Shown: positions 51,193-59,267 of the stretch, piece by piece | Layout of the letters: each line of letters starts with the position of its first letter | Numbering within the stretch: the first letter of the stretch is position 1 | Assembly (NCBI GenBank): GCA_041397305.1 | Contig: JAWKWX010000016.1 | Coordinates: 3,846 to 67,845 of the forward strand | Source: TMP-24 sp041397305 | GTDB lineage: Bacteria > Pseudomonadota > Alphaproteobacteria > Rhodobacterales > Rhodobacteraceae | DNA: 64,000 nucleotides | Reading direction: 5' to 3' | Position numbers and translations under genes: made by a program | Notes under the pieces: model-generated | Told to the model about the DNA's origin: nothing | The model's input: the letters and a program-made list of their open reading frames with translations, nothing else | Database searches by the model: none

Positions 51193-52080
51193 TTACCGTT
51201 CGGCTTCGTCGCGCCACATCTTCCAGATGAAGCCCGAGATGAAGACCATCATGATCGCGAAGAGAACGACCGCGATCGCCGCGCCATAGCCCATGCGATA
51301 GCCGTATTCGCTGAGCGCCTGTTCGTACATGTAGAAGGAAAGGACCCGCGACGAACCGTAGGGCCCGCCGTCGGTCATGATCGACACGAGGTCGAAGGAC
51401 CGGAGCGCCCCGATCACCGTGACCACGACCGCGATGAAGGTCGCGGGCCGAAGTTGCGGCAGGACGACATACCAGAGCATGCGCCAGCCCTTGGCGCCAT
51501 CCAGCCGCGCCGCCTCGATCTGGTCGGGCGCGACATTGTTTAGGCCGGTCAGGTACAGGATCATCACATAGGCGATCTGCGGCCAGAGGCCTGCCGCGAT
51601 GATGCCGTAGGTGACATAGCGGTCATCGGCGAGGATCGCGATGCCCTGGCCGGTCAGAAGCTCGATCAGCTTGTAGAAAAGGCCGAAGCCGGGCGCGTAG
51701 AACCAGGAAAAGATCAGGCCGACCACGACCTGGGAAATCACGAACGGAAAGAAGAAGAGCGACTTGTAAAGCCGCATGCCGGCGATCGTCTGGTTGAGGA
51801 AGATCGCGATCATCAGGCCCGCCGGAACGGCGAGGAGATAAAGCAAAAGCCAGATGACGTTGTTCCTCAGCGAGGTGTAGAAGGCGTCATCATCCAAAAG
51901 CTCGACATAGTTCGCGGTGCCGATCCATATCTTCTCGCCCAGCCCGTCCCAGTCGTAGAGGCTGATCCACATGCTCTGAAAGATCGGGATGATCACATAG
52001 ACCGCGAACATGAGCATGCCGGGCGCCAGGAAAAGCCAGGGCGCGATGCGGCGCTGGTTCGATTTCCAGAAGTCGGTCAT
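51193..52080 (-). CDS. Sugar ABC transporter permease (MalF type)
   Basis: A 295-residue permease with six helices (APWLFLAPGMLMFAVYVIIP at the start) and the EAA loop EAARLDGAKGWRMLWYVVLPQLRP. It forms the channel with the MalG-type protein downstream. It starts 58 bp after the binding protein gene. The length and topology are normal for family 1 sugar importers. Confidence 0.92.
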   Translation of the reverse strand: MTDFWKSNQRRIAPWLFLAPGMLMFAVYVIIPIFQSMWISLYDWDGLGEKIWIGTANYVELLDDDAFYTSLRNNVIWLLLYLLAVPAGLMIAIFLNQTIAGMRLYKSLFFFPFVISQVVVGLIFSWFYAPGFGLFYKLIELLTGQGIAILADDRYVTYGIIAAGLWPQIAYVMILYLTGLNNVAPDQIEAARLDGAKGWRMLWYVVLPQLRPATFIAVVVTVIGALRSFDLVSIMTDGGPYGSSRVLSFYMYEQALSEYGYRMGYGAAIAVVLFAIMMVFISGFIWKMWRDEAER

Positions 52081-52138
52081 GGCCTTGCCTTGCGTCCGGA
52101 AGGGCCGGGCGACGCAACCGCCGCCCGGCCATGTGCGA

Positions 52139-53386
52139 TTACTGATAGACCTTCTGGCGGATCTTCTCGAGCCGTTCGAGGATCGCGTCGAGATTTTCCG
52201 GCTTCACCATGAATTCCTGGAAGCCTTCCATCCCGGCCTTGGCCATTTCGGCGGGCGCGTCGCGGTCGAAGAACTGCGCGATTCCGCCGTCCGCGGTCGA
52301 CAGCATCTCAAATCCCGCCTGCAGGAACGGATCGTCGGCAACGGTCGACGCCTTGTTGATCGGCAGTTGGCCCATCGCGGCATTGATCTTGTTCTGGGCG
52401 TCCGCCGTGCCGAGATAGGCGAGGAACTTCTTCGCATCATCGACATTCTTGGCACCCGACGGGATATGGACCGTGTCGGTCGGGGCCTCTTCGGCGCGGG
52501 CGAGGCCGGGGGTGATTTCCGGGAAACCCATGAAGCCCAGATTGTCGTTCGTCATTCCGCCTTCCTTGAAGACGGCGACGGCGAAGTTGCCCATCACATA
52601 ATTCGCGGCCTTGCCCTGCACCAGAAGTGCGGCCGCATCCTGCCAGTCGATCGCGGCATGGTTCTTGGTGATATAGGGCTGGATTTTGGCCCATTCCGCA
52701 AAGACCGCCTTCACCTTGTCGTCGGTCCAGGCGACCTTGCCCGCCGTCAGGTCCATGTGGAACTGGTAGCCATTGGTCCTGAGGTCGAGATAGTCGAAAA
52801 TGCCGGCTCCGGGCCACAGCGCCTTGGTTCCGGTGGTGATGCAGTCGATCCCCGCGGCCGCGAATTTCTCGCAGTTGGAGACGAACTGATCCCAGCTCAC
52901 GCCTTCAGGGCCGGGCAGGTCGACACCCGCTGCCTTGTAGGCGTCGCGGTTATAGTAGATGCCCCACTGATAGTAGGTGTAGGGGACACCCCATTGCTTG
53001 CCGTCGATGGTCATCGAGGCAAGCGCGGAACCGAGCGAGTCCTTCAGCCCGTTCGCTTCCCAGACGTCCGAGACATCCATGAACTGGCCCGATGTGACGA
53101 AGGGCGCCATGCGGTTGCCCGCGTACCAGTTGGCGAGGTCGGGCGCGTCCGCGGTCAGGAAGTTCCGGATCGCGGTCTTGTAGCCTTCATGGTCGAAGTT
53201 GTTCAGCTGGATGTCGATGTCGGGGTTTGCGGCCTCGAAGTCGGCGATCACCTGTTCCATCGCCGCGAGCGGCGCCGGATCGTAGTCGGCATTGTATTTC
53301 ACGATGCGCTTGTCCTGGGCGACGGCGGCTGTCGTCATCAGCAAAGCCGCTGTCAGGGCGAGCGCGCCCCTTGCGTAATGGACCAT
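52139..53386 (-). CDS. Sugar ABC transporter substrate-binding protein
   Basis: A 415-residue family 1 solute-binding protein. The signal peptide is residues 1-23 (MVHYARGALALTAALLMTTA then AVAQ). Mature markers are IVKYNADYDPAPLAAMEQVIADFE, APDLANWYAGNRMAPFV, YYQWGIYYNRDAYKAAGVDLP and VMGNFAVAVFKEGGMTNDNLGFMGFPE. GGGAGGATAAA precedes the ATG at 53386. It is the first gene of the galactoside operon, so an alpha- or beta-galactoside is the expected ligand; affinity is not visible in the sequence. Confidence 0.9.
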   Translation of the reverse strand: MVHYARGALALTAALLMTTAAVAQDKRIVKYNADYDPAPLAAMEQVIADFEAANPDIDIQLNNFDHEGYKTAIRNFLTADAPDLANWYAGNRMAPFVTSGQFMDVSDVWEANGLKDSLGSALASMTIDGKQWGVPYTYYQWGIYYNRDAYKAAGVDLPGPEGVSWDQFVSNCEKFAAAGIDCITTGTKALWPGAGIFDYLDLRTNGYQFHMDLTAGKVAWTDDKVKAVFAEWAKIQPYITKNHAAIDWQDAAALLVQGKAANYVMGNFAVAVFKEGGMTNDNLGFMGFPEITPGLARAEEAPTDTVHIPSGAKNVDDAKKFLAYLGTADAQNKINAAMGQLPINKASTVADDPFLQAGFEMLSTADGGIAQFFDRDAPAEMAKAGMEGFQEFMVKPENLDAILERLEKIRQKVYQ

Positions 53387-53403
53387 TTTATCCTCCCGAT
53401 TTG

Positions 53404-53447
53404 GTTCCATTAAGTGAAACTATGTCTTGAATATTGAAAACTATGTC
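53404..53447. promoter_or_regulatory. IclR-type operator candidate in the divergent region
   Basis: GTTCCATT-A-AGTGAAAC (53404-53420) is an imperfect inverted repeat (6 of 8 positions per arm). TGAAACTATGTC at 53415-53426 recurs as TGAAAACTATGTC at 53435-53447, a direct repeat at two-turn spacing. The element lies in the 104-bp AT-rich gap between the binding protein gene (-) and the IclR gene (+), so it may control both. Confidence 0.5.
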
Positions 53448-53490
53448 CGCTATCATCCAACCTGTCAACTGAGTCGCAAGGGTCGGGCGC

Positions 53491-54276
53491 ATGGGCGGCG
53501 AAGGTCATGCCGACGGAACGGTGGGGAAGGCACTGGATGTGCTTGAAATGGTTGCCGACCAGGGCGGCCCGGTGCGCTTTTCCGACCTTCTGGAGATTTC
53601 GCGCTATCCCAAGGCAACGCTCTACCGCCTGCTGCAGACGCTGGTGAACCAGGGGATGCTGTCGCAAGATGCGGGCAGCGGCGCCTACAGGCTCGGCGTC
53701 AGGCTCGTCCGGCTTGCACACAATGCCTGGGCGCAAAGCTCGCTCGCGCCGCTGGCGCGGCCCCATCTCGATGCGCTCGCGGCAGAGGTGGGCGAGGCGA
53801 TCCATCTGGCGCAGATCGACAATGGCCATATCCTCTTCGTCGACAAGCGCAAGTCGACCGACATGTTCGAGACGCTCGCCCAGGCGGGGCGGGTGGCGCC
53901 GGCCTATTGCACCGGGGTGGGCAAGGCGATCCTGGCCTTCCTGCCGCAGGCGGCGCGCGACAAGGTCATGCCGCAGCAGTCCTTTCACCCCTATACGCCC
54001 GCGACCCATACCGATCCGGCTTCGCTGTTGGCCGAGCTCGGGATCATCCGCGCCGAAGGTGTCGCCTTCGACCGGGAGGAGCACGAGCGCGGCATCATCT
54101 CGATCGCGGCGCCGATCCAGTTGCGTTCGGGCCGGGTCATCGGGGCGGTGTCGATCGCGACCTCGACCTCGCGCCACACGCTTGAGGAGTTGAGTGCGCT
54201 GAAACCCCGGCTTCTTCACTGCGCCGCAGCCATCGGCGCGGAAGCGGAGAACTGGCAGTTTCCGGAGATTTTCTAG
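53491..54276 (+). CDS. IclR family transcriptional regulator
   Basis: A 261-residue regulator. The N-terminal winged helix spans about residues 10-70 (GTVGKALDVLEMVADQGGPV, SDLLEISRYPKATLYRLLQTLVNQGML). The C-terminal effector domain has RPHLDALAAEVGEAIHLAQIDNG, YCTGVGKAILAFLP and GIISIAAPIQLRSGRVIGAVSIATS. It diverges from the galactoside operon and precedes the transporter ATPase by 12 bp, so it presumably senses a galactose-derived acid and controls both directions. Confidence 0.92.
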   Translation: MGGEGHADGTVGKALDVLEMVADQGGPVRFSDLLEISRYPKATLYRLLQTLVNQGMLSQDAGSGAYRLGVRLVRLAHNAWAQSSLAPLARPHLDALAAEVGEAIHLAQIDNGHILFVDKRKSTDMFETLAQAGRVAPAYCTGVGKAILAFLPQAARDKVMPQQSFHPYTPATHTDPASLLAELGIIRAEGVAFDREEHERGIISIAAPIQLRSGRVIGAVSIATSTSRHTLEELSALKPRLLHCAAAIGAEAENWQFPEIF

Positions 54277-54288
54277 CGGAGGGATGGA

Positions 54289-55350
<1,062 letters not shown>

Positions 55351-55698
55351 TCCGCCCTTGCGAGGCAGCGTTGGAAGGAGCCGCTTTTCGGCCAGCCCCG
55401 GCGCATGCAAACCGGCTTTTCTTCCAGCTTCCCCCTGCGGCGGTCTGTCGGCGTGGTGTTTGCCCCGCTGCCGTGGCCGGTTGAGAGGCCGTTCGCCTTG
55501 CCGCAGAAGGGCAAGAGCGCCGGGCCGCGAGTTCCACCGAAAATCCCGTCCCGCAAGCGTCGGTCACCCGTCCCGCATCCGTCCCGCATCCGTCCCGACG
55601 GGGGCGAACGGAAGGGCAAGGGTCTGGAAAGGGGTGGAGGGGCGCTCGCGAGACGGAAGGGCGCCGAAATCCTTCAAGGATTTCGGACCGATTTCTGT
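55351..55698. other. 348-bp non-coding stretch with tandem repeats and hairpins
   Basis: No convincing gene is seen after the ATPase stop. The stretch holds an 11-bp tandem repeat (CGTCCCGCATC twice, then CGTCCCGACG, 55569-55600) and leads into two adjacent perfect hairpins. No T-run terminator is visible after the ATPase gene. Confidence 0.6.
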
Positions 55699-55710
55699 TC
55701 AAGAAATCGG
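55664..55710. repeat. Two adjacent perfect palindromes
   Basis: CCGAAATCCTT-C-AAGGATTTCGG (55664-55686) is followed after one base by CCGATTTCT-GTTCA-AGAAATCGG (55688-55710). Stems are 11 and 9 bp with no mismatch. The second contains the stop codon of the small frameshifted gene on the minus strand. They could be its terminator or a REP-like paired element; related sequences may recur in Rhodobacterales, but I see no other copy here. Confidence 0.65.
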
Positions 55711-55955
55711 CGGCGGCGCGGGGGAAGAGGTCAGCCAGCGGACGGCGGCGCGGTTGCAGAATATAATGATCTGGCCGCTGTTTTCTGCCACCTGATAGCC
55801 CCGGCGCTGCACCTCGCCAAAAAGCGATCCATGCCCGCGAACCGTTCGATATCCCGCGCCTTGCGGCGGATCACGGCACCGTCTTGCACCGCCTTCGAGG
55901 TGAAGAGGTCCCTGAGCCAGATGTCCGGCGCGAGTGGTGAGTTGAGGTTGCGCAT
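55699..55955 (-). pseudogene. Small conserved protein with a one-base frameshift
   Basis: One frame gives MRNLNSPLAPDIWLRDLFTS, KAVQDGAVIRRKARDIERFA and GMDRF; another frame then gives GEVQRRGYQVAENSGQIIIF and CNRAAVRWLTSS. Joined, they make an 85-residue protein of a kind I recall in Rhodobacterales, sometimes mislabelled as a phosphoribosylanthranilate isomerase. The 257-bp span is one base short of a whole number of codons. The break lies at a run of five A (55819-55823), and a sixth would restore the frame. It could be a true lesion or a sequencing error. Confidence 0.6.
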
Positions 55956-56485
55956 GGGCGCAAGGTTGCGCGCTTGTGGTTAGCGAAGCGTTAAGGCGGA
56001 TCAGGTGGCGCAACGCGTCAGCACCCCCCAATGCGCGGGGCCATCGCCACGCGCACGGCGACCGGCCCGAGCAGACCGCCCGGGCGGCCCAAAGCCGCAC
56101 GGGCAGCGCCTCCCAGCCGCGCCACGGGCGCGGCGTTCTTCGGGGAAACGTGCCACCGGCACGTTTCTGATCCCTCATCACCCCCCCGGGCGGCGGGGGC
56201 ATTCGCCCCCACCGGGGCGAGCGCCGACCGTGCCCCAATCGTCCGGTCTTGCTGAGAGCCCCTTGGCGCTGCCTTGCGTCAGCGCCAATCGGACCGGGTA
56301 ACGCGCCACTGGCGCGTTCCCTGCCGGTCCTCGGGGAGGTTTTCGTAGGGTAGGTTTTCAACCCACCAAGCTGACAGATGGTGGGCTGGAGGTCCACATT
56401 GGCTGAAACTTGCTTGCGCGATCAATGCCCCATAACTTAGTCTTAGTTTGAATGGATTTCCGGTCGACCTTTGCCGGGGGCTTAA
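55956..56485. other. 530-bp stretch rich in perfect inverted repeats
   Basis: No convincing gene is seen. Perfect inverted repeats include GAAACGTGCC-ACC-GGCACGTTTC (56145-56167), GGGGGC-ATTC-GCCCCC (56195-56210), TTGGCGCTG with CAGCGCCAA (56263-56288) and AACGCGCC-ACT-GGCGCGTT (56300-56318). GC content drops sharply after about 56,400, at the approach to the next gene. Confidence 0.7.
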
Positions 56486-56959
56486 TTGTCAAAACGGCGC
56501 AAATGGTTTGCAGCGAGTATGCTGGGCGTCCTAGTCGTAGGAGGCCTAACAAATATATATGGTGTAAGCGTGAAAGCGAGACTATGGGCGCCGAGCGAAG
56601 TATCGAAATGCGAAAGCGCCCGTCCTATCTCCGTTACTGTTCAAAATTGGACACCATGGGAGATCAAGTATATACGCGCAAGGGTGGAGATTTGGCGCGC
56701 AAACAAAACTATCAATATCCTCAAGGATTCACCGTTTCGAGGATATGAATTTCCTTACCTGATAAAGCCTCTAAGATCTGCTACTTATTGTATATCTGAC
56801 AGTATCTTTGAAGACCTGAAGCGCAAGGATTCTTCCGACCATGGAAATTCCTCGCTGCTGGATTCGATAAAGGACGCAAATTACTTTATGCAGGGCTATG
56901 TCCAGTTTACGCAGGACTTGCTGCCAAATGTAGAATTGATTGAGGTGCAATTCAGATAA
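56486..56959 (+). CDS. AT-rich orphan membrane-anchored protein
   Basis: A 157-residue protein from a TTG start (an ATG follows 11 codons later), with KRRK and then one hydrophobic segment (WFAASMLGVLVVGGLTNIYG), so it is an anchored or secreted protein. The body has four Trp and three Cys (SKCESARPISVTVQNWTPWE, YIRARVEIWRANKTIN, SATYCISDSI) and no family that I recognise; a beta-sandwich is possible. Its base composition is far lower in GC than any neighbour and its codons end often in A/T, which suggests recent transfer. It ends 7 bp from the convergent pyrG stop. Confidence 0.6.
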   Translation: MSKRRKWFAASMLGVLVVGGLTNIYGVSVKARLWAPSEVSKCESARPISVTVQNWTPWEIKYIRARVEIWRANKTINILKDSPFRGYEFPYLIKPLRSATYCISDSIFEDLKRKDSSDHGNSSLLDSIKDANYFMQGYVQFTQDLLPNVELIEVQFR

Positions 56960-56966
56960 CACCCCC

Positions 56967-58610
56967 TCACACCAACCGCTCCACCTCCTTCGCCGCCCGC
57001 ACGAAATCCGCGAACAGCGGATGGGGCGCGAAGGGTTTGGACTTCAGTTCCGGGTGAAACTGGACGCCGATGAACCAGGGATGGTCCTTCCATTCGACGA
57101 TCTCGGGCAGGCGCCCGTCGGGTGACATGCCGGAAAAGATCAGGCCGCACTTTTCCAGACGGTCGCGGTATTTGATGTCGACCTCGTAGCGGTGGCGGTG
57201 GCGTTCCTCGATCGTGGTGTCGCCATAGACCTCGGCCACCCTGGACCCTTCCGCCAGCATCGCCGTATAGGCGCCAAGGCGCATGGTGCCGCCCTTGTCG
57301 TCGTCCGCCTTGCGGCTGACCGTATGGTTGCCCTGCACCCATTCCTTCAGGTGATAGACGACCGGCTCGAACCGCTTTTCGCCCTTCTCATGGTCGAATT
57401 CCTCTGACCCCGCGCGGGCGACGCCCGCCATGTTGCGCGCCGCCTCGATCACCGCCATCTGCATGCCGAGGCAGATGCCGAGATAGGGCACGCCCTTTTC
57501 GCGGGCGAATTGCGCGGCCTTGATCTTGCCTTCCGTGCCGCGTTCGCCGAACCCGCCGGGGACGAGGATGGCGTGGAAGGCCTCGAGCCAGGGGGCGGGG
57601 TCTTCGCGTTCGAAGATCTCGGCGTCGATCCATTCGGCCTTCACCCGCACGCGGTTGGCCATGCCGCCATGGGTCAGCGCCTCGGCGATCGACTTGTAGG
57701 CATCTTCCAGCTGCGTGTACTTGCCGACGATGGCCACGCGCACCTCGCCCTCGGCATGGGTCAGGCGGTCCATCACGTCGGTCCAGCGGTCGAGGTTCGG
57801 CTTCGGCGCGGGCGAGATGCCGAACGCGTCCAGCACCGCCTGGTCGAGCCCCGCGCGGTGATAGGCGAGGGGCGCCTCATAGATGGTGGACAGGTCATAG
57901 GCCGGGATCACCGCATCTTTCCGCACATTGCAGAAGAGCGCGATCTTTTCCCGCTCGCGGTCGGGGATCGGATGTTCGGACCGGCAGACCAGAACGTCGG
58001 GGGCAAGGCCGATGGACTGCAGTTCCTTGACCGAATGCTGGGTGGGCTTGGTCTTCAGCTCTCCGCTGGCCGCGAGGTAGGGCAGAAGCGTCAGATGCAT
58101 CAGGATCGACTGGCCGCGCGGGCGTTCGTGGATGAACTGGCGGATGGCTTCGAAGAACGGCAGCCCCTCGATATCGCCGACCGTGCCGCCGATCTCGCAC
58201 AGCATGAAATCGACCTCATCCTCGCCGATGCGCAGGAATTCCTTGATCTCGTTGGTGACGTGCGGAATGACCTGGATGGTCTTGCCGAGGTAGGTGCCGC
58301 GGCGTTCCTTCTCCAGCACGTTCGAATAGATCCGGCCGGAGGAGATGGAATCGGTCTTGCGGGCATGGACGCCGGTGAAGCGTTCGTAATGCCCGAGGTC
58401 GAGGTCGGTCTCGGCGCCATCGTCGGTGACGAAGACCTCGCCATGTTCGAAGGGCGACATCGTGCCCGGGTCGACGTTCAGGTAGGGATCGAGCTTGCGA
58501 AGCCGCACCGTATAGCCGCGGGCCTGCAACAGCGCGCCAAGTGCCGCCGATGCCAGCCCCTTGCCAAGCGAAGAGACCACACCGCCGGTGATGAAAATAT
58601 AGCGCGCCAT
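56967..58610 (-). CDS. pyrG: CTP synthase
   Basis: A 547-residue enzyme, normal length, that aminates UTP to CTP with glutamine and ATP. The N-terminal synthase domain has YIFITGGVVSSLGKGLASAALG (P-loop) and DPYLNVDPGTMSPFEHGEVFVTDDGAETDLDLGHYERF. The C-terminal glutaminase has the Cys in GICLGMQMAVIEAARN and the His/Glu of GVQFHPELKSKPF. The gene follows secG on the same strand by 162 bp, the usual order in Rhodobacterales. Confidence 0.97.
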   Translation of the reverse strand: MARYIFITGGVVSSLGKGLASAALGALLQARGYTVRLRKLDPYLNVDPGTMSPFEHGEVFVTDDGAETDLDLGHYERFTGVHARKTDSISSGRIYSNVLEKERRGTYLGKTIQVIPHVTNEIKEFLRIGEDEVDFMLCEIGGTVGDIEGLPFFEAIRQFIHERPRGQSILMHLTLLPYLAASGELKTKPTQHSVKELQSIGLAPDVLVCRSEHPIPDREREKIALFCNVRKDAVIPAYDLSTIYEAPLAYHRAGLDQAVLDAFGISPAPKPNLDRWTDVMDRLTHAEGEVRVAIVGKYTQLEDAYKSIAEALTHGGMANRVRVKAEWIDAEIFEREDPAPWLEAFHAILVPGGFGERGTEGKIKAAQFAREKGVPYLGICLGMQMAVIEAARNMAGVARAGSEEFDHEKGEKRFEPVVYHLKEWVQGNHTVSRKADDDKGGTMRLGAYTAMLAEGSRVAEVYGDTTIEERHRHRYEVDIKYRDRLEKCGLIFSGMSPDGRLPEIVEWKDHPWFIGVQFHPELKSKPFAPHPLFADFVRAAKEVERLV

Positions 58611-58772
58611 GTCTGGTACTGCCCCCGTGACGAATGTTTTTTCTCAAGCGGCCGCCCTTCGGGCAAGCAGCATCACGGGAGTCAAGATATATCCGATTCG
58701 GTCCGATCCCGCAACCGGACCGCAAGATTTTGAGGGCGATTTTCGCCGCCCTCCCAAGAATAGTGGTCTGGC

Positions 58773-59138
58773 TTAGTTCGACGGGGCGCTGCCCGCAGGG
58801 GCCGTTTCAACCGGAGGCGGCAGAAGATCGCCTTCCGGCAGCGCGGGCGCCGCGGGGGCATCGGCTGGCGCCTCGCCGGCGGGCGCCGCTGCGGGGGGCG
58901 TTTCGATGACGGAAGAACCGGCGGCATTGCGCGCGGCCAGGACCGTGAGCGTGATCGAGGTGGCAATGAAGCCCGCCGCAAAGATCCAGGTCAGTTTGGT
59001 CAGCGCATTGGCCGCGCCGCGCGCCGTCATGGCGCCACCGCCCGACAGAAGCGCGCCACCCTCGTTCCGCTGCAGGAGAACGACCCCGATGAGCAGGAGC
59101 GCGAGGATCAGGTGAACGGTGAGGATGACGTTTTCCAT
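58773..59138 (-). CDS. secG: Preprotein translocase subunit SecG
   Basis: A 121-residue subunit of the SecYEG channel. Two helices lie at residues 3-21 (NVILTVHLILALLLIGVVLLQ) and 52-70, joined by the conserved loop RNEGGALLSGGGAM and ANALTKLTWIFAAGF. The last 45 residues are an Ala/Pro-rich tail (AAAPAGEAPADAPAAPALPE), a typical alphaproteobacterial extension. It precedes pyrG on the same strand. Confidence 0.93.
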   Translation of the reverse strand: MENVILTVHLILALLLIGVVLLQRNEGGALLSGGGAMTARGAANALTKLTWIFAAGFIATSITLTVLAARNAAGSSVIETPPAAAPAGEAPADAPAAPALPEGDLLPPPVETAPAGSAPSN

Positions 59139-59222
59139 GGGACCCGGTCTGGTGGCTGACGCGCCTATCTAGGCGCATGGCGGCAGGGGTGCAAGGGGGA
59201 CCGGCCGACCAGCACCCGGAAG

Positions 59223-59254
59223 TTGGCCCGCCCGGAACCAACCGGGCGGGCCAA
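59223..59254 (-). terminator. Terminator after the RTX gene
   Basis: TTGGCCCGCCCGG (59223-59235) pairs perfectly with CCGGGCGGGCCAA (59242-59254) around AACCAA. It lies 14 bp past the stop of the RTX gene on the minus strand. The symmetric ends (TTGG/CCAA) allow action in either direction, though no long T-run follows. Confidence 0.7.
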
Positions 59255-59267
59255 AGGGTGCGCCAGC

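Noticed and set aside
55560..55600. Tandem CGTCCCGCATC units as a CRISPR array or origin iterons
   Set aside because: Only two full 11-bp units without spacers; no cas, repA or parAB gene nearby.
56000..56350. GC-rich hairpins as tRNA or structured ncRNA genes
   Set aside because: No cloverleaf, anticodon arm or T-loop could be assembled; each palindrome stands alone.
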